Under the pieces are notes generated by a model. It ran no database searches. It was not told the DNA's origin and saw only the letters and a list, made by a program, of their open reading frames with translations. The translations under genes and the position numbers were made by a program. From the NCBI GenBank assembly GCA_015223015.1, contig JADFWK010000020.1, positions 1-5,334 of the forward strand: DNA of 5,334 bases, given 5' to 3'. The stretch's first letter is position 1. Every line of letters begins with the position of its first letter. Below are positions 1 through 5,195 of the stretch, one piece after another. The stretch comes from Pseudomonadota bacterium (GTDB taxonomy: Bacteria; Desulfobacterota; DSM-4660; Desulfatiglandales; B25-G16).

Positions 1-105
1 ATTTGGATTTTGATATTTGATATTGTTTAGAGTTTAGGATTTAGTGCTTAGTATTTTTCCCTTATTCGATATTAGGATCTAGGATTTATTTATTTCCTCA
101 TTCCT
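1..105. repeat. AT-rich degenerate spacer repeat tract
   Basis: About 100 bp of low-complexity DNA beyond the kinase gene, built from short related words such as TTTAGAGTTTAGGATTTAG, GGATCTAGGATTT and GATATTTGATATTG. The units are irregular in length and sequence, so this is a degenerate satellite-like spacer and not a clean tandem array. No open frame of note runs through it. Similar 'tttaggattt' spacers occur between genes in some deltaproteobacterial and planctomycete genomes; that comparison is from memory. It is cut by the window edge, so its full extent is unknown. Confidence 0.45.
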
Positions 106-117
106 GGTCGGTTTGAG

Positions 118-129
118 GCGAAGCTTCGC
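118..129 (-). terminator. Perfect 12-bp palindrome after the kinase gene, weak terminator candidate
   Basis: GCGAAGCTTCGC is a perfect palindrome 17 nt beyond the stop codon of the hybrid kinase on the minus strand. As RNA it can form only a short stem (GCGA/TCGC) with a 4-nt loop, and no T tract follows directly. It could be a transcription or mRNA 3'-end signal, a protein site or chance. The position is suggestive, but the structure is too small to call a Rho-independent terminator with confidence. Confidence 0.2.
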
Positions 130-146
130 TAGGATTGTCGAGTCAT

Positions 147-1826
147 CTAATCTTTCTCTAGGGTCTCCCTGATTCTCCCAGATAGCTCTTTGACGGTGAA
201 GGGTTTCTGGATGAAGCCATTACAACCCCTCTCCAATATCTCGGTTGCCTGGCCGTCTATGCTGTATCCACTAGAAAGGAGCACTGTTACAGTCGGATCA
301 ATTTCCTTCATCTGGTCATACGTTTCCCCACCACCCCTGTCAGGCATAATCATATCCAGGATGATGAGGTCAATCTTGTCTTTATTTGCCTCATAAACCT
401 TGACTGCCTCTCTGCCCCCTTTCGCTTCAAGAACGGTATAGCCTAGCTTCTTGAGCATGTTTATGCCCACCTCCAAAACCATTGGCTCATCGTCTACAAG
501 CAGGACAGTCTCACTGCCTTTTATGATTTGTCGAGCAGTCTTGGCAACCGTCTGCACCTTCTTTTCTGCTCCAGGCAGGTAAATCTTGAAAGTAGTTCCG
601 GAGCCCTTCTTAGATTCCACATCAATGTATCCGCCGTGGGCTTTGATAATGCCGTAAACAGAAGCCAATCCAAGGCCGGTACCTTTGCCGAGACCCTTTG
701 TGGAAAAGAACGGATCAAAGATGCGCTCTGTGGTCCTTTTGTCCATACCGGTGCCTGTGTCTCTTACGGTCAGCAAGACGTAGTTTCCTGGCTTTGGTTT
801 ATAAGGCCTGCCTTTCATATTCTTATCAGTGACATTTATGGTTTTCAAGAATAGATCTCCACCGCCGGGCATGGCATCTGCAGCATTGACATAGAGGTTC
901 AGCAGGACCTGCTCAATCTGCCCCTGGTCCGCGTCGATTGGGAATAGGTTTTGGGCAAACTCTCGGTAAACCCTAATCTCCTTTTTGGTTGTGCAAAAGG
1001 TGTCAGAGGTCTCTTTCATCAATTGGTTCAGGCTGAGGGGTGTAATCTCATATCTTCCTTCTCGGGCATATCCAAGAAGTTGCTGGGTCAGTTTAGATCC
1101 ACTATCTACTAGTTTCTCAATGTTCTTTAGTTTTTTATAGTTGGGATGAGTGGAATCAGTGTCTGATACCATTAAGGAGGCATTCCCCATAATGCCCATG
1201 AGGAGATTGTTAAAGTTATGGGCAATGCCCCCGGCCAAGGTACCAAGAGCCTCCATCTTTTGGGCTTGTTGGAGTTGGGCTTCGAGGCGCTTACGTTCGG
1301 TCATGTCCCGGATGATCGCTAACGCGGCTGGCTTTTCCTGGTATGTGATTATACCCGTATTGAATTCAACATCTATCTTGCTGCCATCCCGGTGTCTGAG
1401 GGCTGTCTCGTAGGTGGATACGGTTTCGTCGCCTGCCATACGCCTGTTGTAGTAGTCAACAACTTTGGGAAGCTCATCAGGATAGACATAATCGGTAAAT
1501 GGTGTATCAATTACCTCATCAGCAGTGTAACCGCCTATTTCTGCCAAACGTGGGTTAAGGTATTTGAGCAGGTTGTCCTGGACGATAGCAATACCGTCAT
1601 TCGCCCGCTCAACAAGGTTTCGGTATTTTTCTTCGCTCTCCCGCAGCGCTTCCTGCGCCTGGTTGCGGGCAGAGATAAGTCTTGATAATTGATTGATTTC
1701 TTGTAATCGTTTTTTTCCGGCCTCTTCTGCAATGCTCTGGTAGTATTTCGCCTCTTTTCTTGCTTCTTCTAACAGCCTTTCCGAATCTGCGTATCTTTTT
1801 TCACCGGTCTTCCCTTTTTCAGTCAT
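147..1826 (-). CDS. Soluble PAS-domain hybrid sensor histidine kinase with C-terminal receiver
   Basis: A 559-aa cytoplasmic hybrid histidine kinase; no membrane segment or signal peptide is visible. In order: a charged, probably coiled-coil N-terminus (about 5-70); a PAS/PAC domain (about 67-180, ending RDMTERKRLE); a HisKA dimerisation domain with H-box GGIAHNFNNLL and phospho-acceptor His203; an HATPase_c domain with N-box NLYVNAADAMPGG (N310/N314), G1 DTGTGMD (356-362), F-box FDPFFSTK and G2 GKGTGLGLA (380-388); and a receiver (about 439-559) with acidic pair D445/D446, phospho-acceptor D491 (LDMIMPD), S518 and K541. All key catalytic residues are present. The residue after His203 is Asn where Asp is usual. 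The start at 1826 is chosen because GAGG lies 9 nt upstream and the FIST gene ends 4 nt before it; a longer in-frame start at 1907 would overlap the FIST gene by 77 nt. Co-transcription with the FIST gene suggests that protein controls it. Target regulator unknown. Confidence 0.95.
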   Translation of the reverse strand: MTEKGKTGEKRYADSERLLEEARKEAKYYQSIAEEAGKKRLQEINQLSRLISARNQAQEALRESEEKYRNLVERANDGIAIVQDNLLKYLNPRLAEIGGYTADEVIDTPFTDYVYPDELPKVVDYYNRRMAGDETVSTYETALRHRDGSKIDVEFNTGIITYQEKPAALAIIRDMTERKRLEAQLQQAQKMEALGTLAGGIAHNFNNLLMGIMGNASLMVSDTDSTHPNYKKLKNIEKLVDSGSKLTQQLLGYAREGRYEITPLSLNQLMKETSDTFCTTKKEIRVYREFAQNLFPIDADQGQIEQVLLNLYVNAADAMPGGGDLFLKTINVTDKNMKGRPYKPKPGNYVLLTVRDTGTGMDKRTTERIFDPFFSTKGLGKGTGLGLASVYGIIKAHGGYIDVESKKGSGTTFKIYLPGAEKKVQTVAKTARQIIKGSETVLLVDDEPMVLEVGINMLKKLGYTVLEAKGGREAVKVYEANKDKIDLIILDMIMPDRGGGETYDQMKEIDPTVTVLLSSGYSIDGQATEILERGCNGFIQKPFTVKELSGRIRETLEKD

Positions 1827-1830
1827 ACTC

Positions 1831-3054
1831 TCATTCCTCAGCAAGAACGAACAAGACTCCTGTCCAGTCGAGGCCTCTACTTTTTTCAAGGAGGGGAGCA
1901 ATCTCAACTCCAGAATAAAACCCTAATAAGGGAGTGTTATAGTGGCTAAATACTTCCTGGACTTCTGCGGCTTCCTCGATTGTGGTATGTAGGTAGGTTG
2001 CTGCCCGGCCAGCACAATCGATATACATTCCAAAAAGAGGTTTTGCTCCATCTGCCTTTATTTGCTCCATGAGCTCTGCCGAATTTCTCTTTGCTGACTC
2101 TATCATCTTTGCAGTATCCCGTAGCATGAACTGTATTTCTGTACCGGGATCAAAGTCCGGTTCAAAAATACCGACACCTTCTCCGTTTGGTAAGACCCCT
2201 GTAATTAATCTATTGGTATAGTTGGCTTCTTGGGGTTCTTCAAATCTCTCTCCAAGGTATCTCCCTATTGTGAGAAGATCGACAGGGTGCTGATGCCGCC
2301 AATCCTGATTTCCATAGAGATCGTCAATCATTTCAACAATCGGCTTACCATCCAATTCATAGATAATCGAGCCTTCCATTTTTGTAATTGTATGGTGGAC
2401 ACCATCTAAGGGGGTGCAGCCATGCATAATCCGAAAATAAGGTTTGAAATCTCCCTCTAACATGACTCCGACAACACCCTGGGTATCAACATAAGAGCCG
2501 CAAAACTGCTTTGCAGAAGTCAGGGCGTAGTCCCCGATTAGGCCTGCACCAATGATAGGGGTATTTGATCGGAGTTCTTGCTCTATGCCTTCAATCAGTG
2601 GTGATGAGGCGTTGAGGGTGGGAGGGATATCATCTGTTGCAGGCGTTTTTATTGAATCATAAAATACAAGTAAGAGCTTGGCGTCTCGCTTGTTGGATAA
2701 TGCCGCTGCTAATTTTCTTCCCGCCAGCTCTTCACCTTTATCTAGATCGCCTACCGCAGCAACACTGTACCGCAGTGTGTCTGACTGGACCACAGCAGCA
2801 CCTGAAGGATAGCCCTCATATGACACAGCATCATTAGTGATTATGCCAATAGCTGAACCGCCAGTTATCGGGACCTCATTGCCCAAAACCGATTGGAGAC
2901 CTCCAAAAAACTCATCATGATCGAGCTGACCACTGCAAAAGGCAAACACAATATCGGGTCTGTTTATGTTGCCCCTTTCTAAGGCGATCTCAGCTACTGT
3001 TTTACCTGAAATGAAAGCGTCTTTTTTGTTGCAGTATCCAATTCCAACGTTCAT
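1831..3054 (-). CDS. FIST-domain (FIST_N + FIST_C) intracellular sensor protein, NosP-like by context
   Basis: A 407-aa soluble protein of the FIST family (F-box and intracellular signal transduction), at about the usual length for stand-alone FIST_N/FIST_C proteins. FIST_N covers roughly residues 30-205, including FAFCSGQLDHDEFFGGL, PITGGSAIG (62-70), a variable acidic/Pro stretch (about 135-155) and NTPIIGAGLIGD (164-175). FIST_C covers roughly 210-405, with GCTPLDGVHHTITKMEG, IIYELDGKPIVE, MYIDCAGRAATY (343-354), GFYSGVEIAPL (378-388) and the closing TGVLFVLAEE. There is no transmembrane segment. FIST proteins are ligand-binding sensors linked to signalling proteins; the NosP/VpsV group binds haem and senses NO while encoded beside a hybrid kinase. 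The gene order here matches that, but haem binding cannot be read from sequence. Candidate ligands include H211, H220, H221 and the Cys at 40, 185, 213 and 347. The ATG start is preceded by GGAGAGG at good spacing. The kinase gene follows after 4 nt. Confidence 0.9.
   Translation of the reverse strand: MNVGIGYCNKKDAFISGKTVAEIALERGNINRPDIVFAFCSGQLDHDEFFGGLQSVLGNEVPITGGSAIGIITNDAVSYEGYPSGAAVVQSDTLRYSVAAVGDLDKGEELAGRKLAAALSNKRDAKLLLVFYDSIKTPATDDIPPTLNASSPLIEGIEQELRSNTPIIGAGLIGDYALTSAKQFCGSYVDTQGVVGVMLEGDFKPYFRIMHGCTPLDGVHHTITKMEGSIIYELDGKPIVEMIDDLYGNQDWRHQHPVDLLTIGRYLGERFEEPQEANYTNRLITGVLPNGEGVGIFEPDFDPGTEIQFMLRDTAKMIESAKRNSAELMEQIKADGAKPLFGMYIDCAGRAATYLHTTIEEAAEVQEVFSHYNTPLLGFYSGVEIAPLLEKSRGLDWTGVLFVLAEE
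1835..1840 (-). promoter_or_regulatory. Ribosome binding site of the kinase gene, inside the end of the FIST gene
   Basis: TGAGGA on the minus strand, within the last codons of the FIST gene, has its GAGG core 9 nt from the ATG at 1826. It settles the kinase start and implies translational coupling, since ribosomes finishing the FIST gene stop next to the kinase start. Confidence 0.6.
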
Positions 3055-3077
3055 TCTGCCTCTCCGTGTTCAAGTAC

Positions 3078-3096
3078 AGGGGCTTGTTTGTCCCCT
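3078..3096 (-). promoter_or_regulatory. Small hairpin in the FIST mRNA leader
   Basis: AGGGG and CCCCT (plus strand) are perfectly complementary across a 9-nt spacer, about 24 nt upstream of the FIST start codon. In the transcript this gives a 5-bp GC-rich hairpin just before the Shine-Dalgarno sequence. It could tune translation or be chance; no known riboswitch is recognised. Confidence 0.25.
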
Positions 3097-3225
3097 AATA
3101 CAGTAAAGAGTTCGTAAGCAAAACACAGGAAAATCGAAGATATGCCATGCGAAGGAAGGTAATGAAAGACAAGAATAATGTCAAAGGAAAAGTGGCTAAT
3201 ATCTGAGAATCGGGTGTGCCTAAGA

Positions 3226-3260
3226 TGACAGATTTTTGATCTAATCAGACCTTACTGTCA
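3226..3260. promoter_or_regulatory. Nested dyad upstream of the FIST operon, possible operator
   Basis: TGACAG (3226-3231) and CTGTCA (3255-3260) form a perfect inverted pair, and inside them TGATCTAATCA (3237-3247) is a second near-palindrome. The pair sits about 170-200 bp upstream of the FIST start. A TTGACA hexamer lies at its edge (minus strand, 3256-3261), but no matching -10 box sits 16-18 nt away. The layout could be a dimeric regulator site; the half-sites are short enough for chance. Confidence 0.25.
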
Positions 3261-3345
3261 AAAGAACCAAGCTAGCACCCTTTTTTCGCCCACGTGGCCA
3301 CTTGGATGATCAACGATGAAGTTGGAGGGGGCGTTCCAGGAGTGC

Positions 3346-3382
3346 AAACAAAATGAAATGGGGGATTCTTACCCGAATCGCC
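3346..3382 (-). terminator. Weak candidate terminator of the four-gene small-protein operon
   Basis: Read on the minus strand, GGCGATTC pairs with GAATCCC around a GGGTAA loop (7 bp with one bulged base, 3362-3382). It is followed by a T-rich stretch, ATTTCATTTTGTTT (to about 3346). It lies about 108 nt after the stop of the last gene. The stem is short and AT-containing, and four C residues separate it from the T-rich part, so this is a tentative call. Confidence 0.3.
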
Positions 3383-3489
3383 TAAGCAGGAACTCTTCAC
3401 TGCCACAGGCTATGACGGGTGTATTGGAAGCATTTGCACAGCTACTATTTGTTAGTCAAATGAATCGTTTCCCATACCTCCCACCACAG

Positions 3490-3696
3490 TTACTGGCGAG
3501 TGATAGGAGGTAAGTGTGTGTCAGTAATCTCGTAATCCCGCTCTCTGAGGGATCGCTCTGCCATTTTATGCCCACATACTGAACAGTTCCATGAGTCCCA
3601 GGAATGGTCGACAGCGTGATCCAAACAACCACCATAGTAAGGGCAATAGATATTTCTCTCTCCAGTTTTTGCTATCGGTTTGGCTTTTCGATCCAT
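3490..3696 (-). CDS. Small Cys4 protein, probable zinc-binding
   Basis: A 68-aa hydrophilic protein of unknown function. Its core, residues 17-44, has YCPYYGGCLDHAV then WDSWNCSVCGHK, giving four cysteines (C18, C24, C38, C41) plus H27, H31 and H43. The C-x5-C-x13-C-x2-C spacing suggests one structural zinc site, with the two conserved-looking Trp residues (33, 36) packing next to it. I have a loose memory of similar short 'CPYY..CLD.AV' proteins in deltaproteobacteria but no function for them. Frequent basic residues at the N-terminus (MDRKAKPIAK) would allow nucleic-acid contact; that is inference. The gene starts 3 nt after the stop of the gene before it, with GGGAG about 9 nt from the ATG, so it is translated as part of the same operon. 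It is the last gene of that block. Confidence 0.75.
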   Translation of the reverse strand: MDRKAKPIAKTGERNIYCPYYGGCLDHAVDHSWDSWNCSVCGHKMAERSLRERDYEITDTHLPPITRQ

Positions 3697-3699
3697 AGC

Positions 3700-4044
3700 T
3701 TACTCCCGTGAAGGTGTGTGATTTTCTCTCTGAAGTCTGGGCGCTTGTTCTCTTTTATCAGCGAGTTTTGGAGGAGTGTTGGAGTTGAACGTATGATCAA
3801 ACCGGTTGACCGATTCAAATGCAAGATCTGGTTCAAAGGTGGCTAAGATCAGGTAGAAGGTATCATTATCCAGCTTAAAGTCATCCCAACCCAGCAGTTG
3901 TAAATGGCTGTTTAGTTCCTGAAGGTTCATGGAGGGATGTGCTACAAAGGTGTGAGCGAAGTTTCTGATGTAAGCAGGAATAGTGGTGACTTCCATCCCC
4001 TTGCTTGCGAGATGATCTATCAGGAGTTTCATAAGCTGTTCCAT
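3700..4044 (-). CDS. Hypothetical 114-aa helical protein downstream of a receiver gene
   Basis: No family recognised with confidence. Residues 1-78 look like a compact, mostly helical domain: MEQLMKLLIDHLASKGME, then IPAYIRNFAHTF (22-33), NLQELNSHLQLLGWDDFKLD (40-59, with a GWDDF turn) and TFYLILATFEPDLAFE (62-77). Residues 79-114 are polar, Pro/Arg/Glu-rich and probably disordered. No Cys, signal peptide or membrane segment is present. The start is supported by GAGGTG 6 nt upstream of the ATG; a second ATG four codons on lacks a better site. The gene lies 32 nt after the lone receiver and 3 nt before the Cys4 gene, so it may act with the receiver, for instance as a partner or effector. That is inferred only from position. 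It reads as a genuine gene because of its ribosome site, spacing and codon usage like its neighbours. Confidence 0.75.
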   Translation of the reverse strand: MEQLMKLLIDHLASKGMEVTTIPAYIRNFAHTFVAHPSMNLQELNSHLQLLGWDDFKLDNDTFYLILATFEPDLAFESVNRFDHTFNSNTPPKLADKREQAPRLQRENHTPSRE

Positions 4045-4076
4045 TTCTCACCTCTATGAAGGATTGTCCTTTAAGG

Positions 4077-4514
4077 CTATTGCTCTTCCGCTTTCATGTA
4101 TCTTTGCGAGGAAACCGAGTCGCTCACTGATGGTGCACTCCCTCTCGTCCATTGCCTGGTGTGCAAGAATCCCTGAACTGTTTTTTGAATATCCTCAAGG
4201 CTCAACGGTTTAAAGATGACGGTATCAACAAAGCTTCCTTTGAATCTTTTCATAACCGTCTCTTTCTCCGAACCAGTGATCAGGACAACGGGGGTATTCG
4301 GGGACTTGTCTTTAATGCGGCGAGCCAAGGTCCACCCATCCATACCCGGCATGTGCATGTCGGTAAAAACGAGTTCGAAAGAGTTGTTAAGAAATAGACT
4401 GAAGCCTTCATGGCCATTGCTGGCAACAGTCACTTCATAGCCCAGAAAAGAGAGCGTGTCTGATAGGACATCACGGATAGCCTTTTCATCATCAACGATT
4501 AAGATTTTGTTCAT
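4077..4514 (-). CDS. Stand-alone response regulator receiver (CheY-like) protein
   Basis: A 145-aa single receiver domain. All receiver landmarks are present: KILIVDDE with acidic pair D8/D9, phospho-acceptor D52 in FTDMHMPGMDGW, T80 in VVLITGSE, and K102 in IFKPLS. The domain ends near residue 118. The remaining 27 residues form a Ser-rich, probably disordered tail with no output domain, so it presumably works by protein-protein contact or as a phosphorelay intermediate. A well-placed ribosome site (AGAGGA, 5 nt spacing) supports the ATG. It is the second gene of the four-gene block. The kinase that phosphorylates it is not in this operon; the nearest candidate is the hybrid kinase about 2.3 kb downstream, which already carries its own receiver. 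That pairing is inference. Confidence 0.92.
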   Translation of the reverse strand: MNKILIVDDEKAIRDVLSDTLSFLGYEVTVASNGHEGFSLFLNNSFELVFTDMHMPGMDGWTLARRIKDKSPNTPVVLITGSEKETVMKRFKGSFVDTVIFKPLSLEDIQKTVQGFLHTRQWTRGSAPSVSDSVSSQRYMKAEEQ

Positions 4515-4533
4515 AGCATCCTCTTTTTTGTGA

Positions 4534-4803
4534 TCAATTCATATCCGACAGGTAGTCAGGTAGCAACATCCAGATCGTCTGCCACCCTTCACTATCTACC
4601 ACCGGGCCAGGCCCCTCTTTTTGAAAAGAATAATCCTCACAATACAAAAGAATTTCGGGATGTTCCTTCTTCAAGTTCTCCCACAAGGGCAAGGGATGAT
4701 CGGAATTGCTTACTGCCCGGATGGCATCGAGTACTGAAACCTTACCATCAGGCGTAAACCTTACCGGCTCGTTATCCAGATTAAGAATCAAGGCTTGGTT
4801 CAT
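4534..4803 (-). CDS. Small hypothetical protein, possible minimal Bro-N-like domain
   Basis: An 89-aa acidic soluble protein, first gene of the block with the receiver. The middle, KVSVLDAIRAVSNSDHP then LWENLKKEHPEIL (21-52), followed by DSEGWQTIWMLLPDYL (70-85), resembles the layout of Bro-N/DinD-like proteins: a 'SVVDVI..LT.S..P..YW..LK...PEL' helix-turn pattern, then a 'D..G...I...L' helix. This resemblance is from memory and the protein lacks several core features, so a Bro-N fold is only a hypothesis. C55 is the single cysteine. The start at 4803 is chosen over an in-frame TTG at 4827 because GAGAGG lies 6 nt from this ATG and inside the longer version. Its stop is 19 nt before the receiver start, indicating co-transcription. 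Confidence 0.75.
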   Translation of the reverse strand: MNQALILNLDNEPVRFTPDGKVSVLDAIRAVSNSDHPLPLWENLKKEHPEILLYCEDYSFQKEGPGPVVDSEGWQTIWMLLPDYLSDMN

Positions 4804-4809
4804 GAATAT

Positions 4810-4815
4810 CCTCTC
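4810..4815 (-). promoter_or_regulatory. Ribosome binding site deciding the start of the first operon gene
   Basis: GAGAGG on the minus strand, 6 nt from the ATG at 4803. It falls within the eight extra codons of the longer TTG-initiated reading, so it argues that those codons are leader and not protein. Confidence 0.6.
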
Positions 4816-4844
4816 TTTGTAATTCAATCATGCTGAGGCATTCA

Positions 4845-4857
4845 GGGTGTGCCACCC
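4845..4857. promoter_or_regulatory. Short perfect hairpin in the leader of the receiver operon
   Basis: GGGTG and CACCC pair perfectly around a 3-nt loop, about 42 nt upstream of the first ATG of the operon. It is stable for its size and lies between the large palindrome and the gene. It might be an operator or part of the mRNA leader. No T tract follows on the minus strand, so it is not a terminator. Confidence 0.3.
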
Positions 4858-4883
4858 TCCCCATGTCATTCTCTCCCACGAAC

Positions 4884-5195
4884 TTATTAAGGAGAGCGAA
4901 CAATAGTTTCCATCGGGCACAAGAGAGATATCTGCACGAGGCTCGTGAGCTTTTCTCCGATGTAACTGACAGGAGGCCGCCGTCCTTTTCAGGGCTTATC
5001 AGCGGGGGAAACCGCAGCCCTCCTGCTCCAAAGGAGCGGGGGAGGATGCGGAGGGGGAAGCAATCCCCCGCAGATAAGTTGTAGAAAAGATCCCGCCTCC
5101 AAATATAAACGGGAGAGGCTCGGAACGGAAGAAAAGAGCTCGTGAGCCTCACTATAAGATTGCATTGTAAACTATTTCAAGCTCTCATTAATTAA
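4884..5195. repeat. 312-bp imperfect nested palindrome, MITE-like or structured-RNA element
   Basis: The two halves are inverted copies of each other with small indels, around a centre at about 5031. Paired blocks from outside in: TTATTAA (4884-4890) with TTAATTAA; GAGAGC (4892-4897) with GCTCTC (5181-5186); AATAGTTT (4902-4909) with AAACTATT (5169-5176); GAGGCTC (4938-4944) with GAGCCTC (5144-5150); TTTTCTCCG (4951-4959) with CGGAAGAAAAG (5126-5136); GGAGGC (4972-4977) with GCCTCC (5095-5100); CTTTTC (4985-4990) with GAAAAG (5084-5089); then the core hairpin. Blocks stay in order over the whole length, so this is one element and not scattered chance pairs. It has no transposase. Possible readings: a non-autonomous palindromic element (MITE/ERIC-like), a large structured RNA, or a bulky transcription boundary. 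No target duplication could be identified. Confidence 0.65.
4995..5078. repeat. GC-rich core hairpin of the palindrome
   Basis: CTTATCAGCGGGGG (4995-5008) pairs with CCCCCGCAGATAAG (5065-5078) at 13 of 14 positions. Inside it, CCGCA (5012-5016) pairs with TGCGG (5047-5051), CCTCC-type sequence pairs with GGAGG, and GCTCC (5025-5029) pairs with GGAGC (5033-5037) around an AAA loop. The result is an 84-nt multi-part hairpin that could fold on either strand as DNA cruciform or RNA. No T tract follows on either side, so it is not a standard intrinsic terminator. Confidence 0.6.

Larger units (their letters stand above)
3055..3489. other. 435-bp gene-free region between the two signalling operons
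   Basis: I see no credible gene here. A 65-codon plus-strand open frame (3316-3513) has no recognisable domain, overlaps the end of the Cys4 gene and looks like chance. The stretch holds a weak terminator candidate for the upstream operon (3346-3382), a nested dyad (3226-3260) and a small hairpin in the FIST leader (3078-3096). Because the genes are collinear, the promoter of the FIST-kinase operon most likely lies here, but no convincing -35/-10 pair or sigma-54 site is visible. Confidence 0.6.

Noticed and set aside
1827..1907. Longer in-frame start for the hybrid kinase, adding 27 residues
   Set aside because: It would overlap the end of the FIST gene by 77 nt and the added residues are encoded by out-of-frame FIST codons. 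The ATG at 1826 has a good ribosome site and the usual operon spacing.
3233..3261. TTGACA as a sigma-70 -35 box for the FIST operon
   Set aside because: The hexamer is perfect, but the sequence 16-18 nt downstream (CAAAAA) is not a plausible -10 box.
3316..3513. A 65-codon plus-strand open frame in the intergenic gap
   Set aside because: Opposes all neighbouring genes, overlaps the 3' end of the Cys4 gene and has no recognisable motif; most likely chance.
4804..4827. Longer TTG-initiated form of the first operon gene
   Set aside because: The added codons contain the GAGAGG ribosome site of the ATG at 4803, and the TTG itself has no comparable site upstream.
4838..4854. Sigma-54-like TGGCAC upstream of the receiver operon
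   Set aside because: The GG and GC elements are 12 nt apart, not the required 10, and the TTGC block is missing.
4830..5084. An 84-codon plus-strand open frame
   Set aside because: Lies in the palindrome, is rich in Arg, Pro and Ser as expected from GC-rich structured DNA, and has no recognisable domain.
4781..5152. A 123-codon minus-strand open frame
   Set aside because: It runs through the large palindrome and into the start of the 89-aa gene in another frame. Its composition is odd and no domain is visible.
4884..5195. Retron, DGR or CRISPR explanation for the palindrome
   Set aside because: No reverse transcriptase, Cas gene, template/variable repeat pair or regularly spaced direct repeat is visible in the window.
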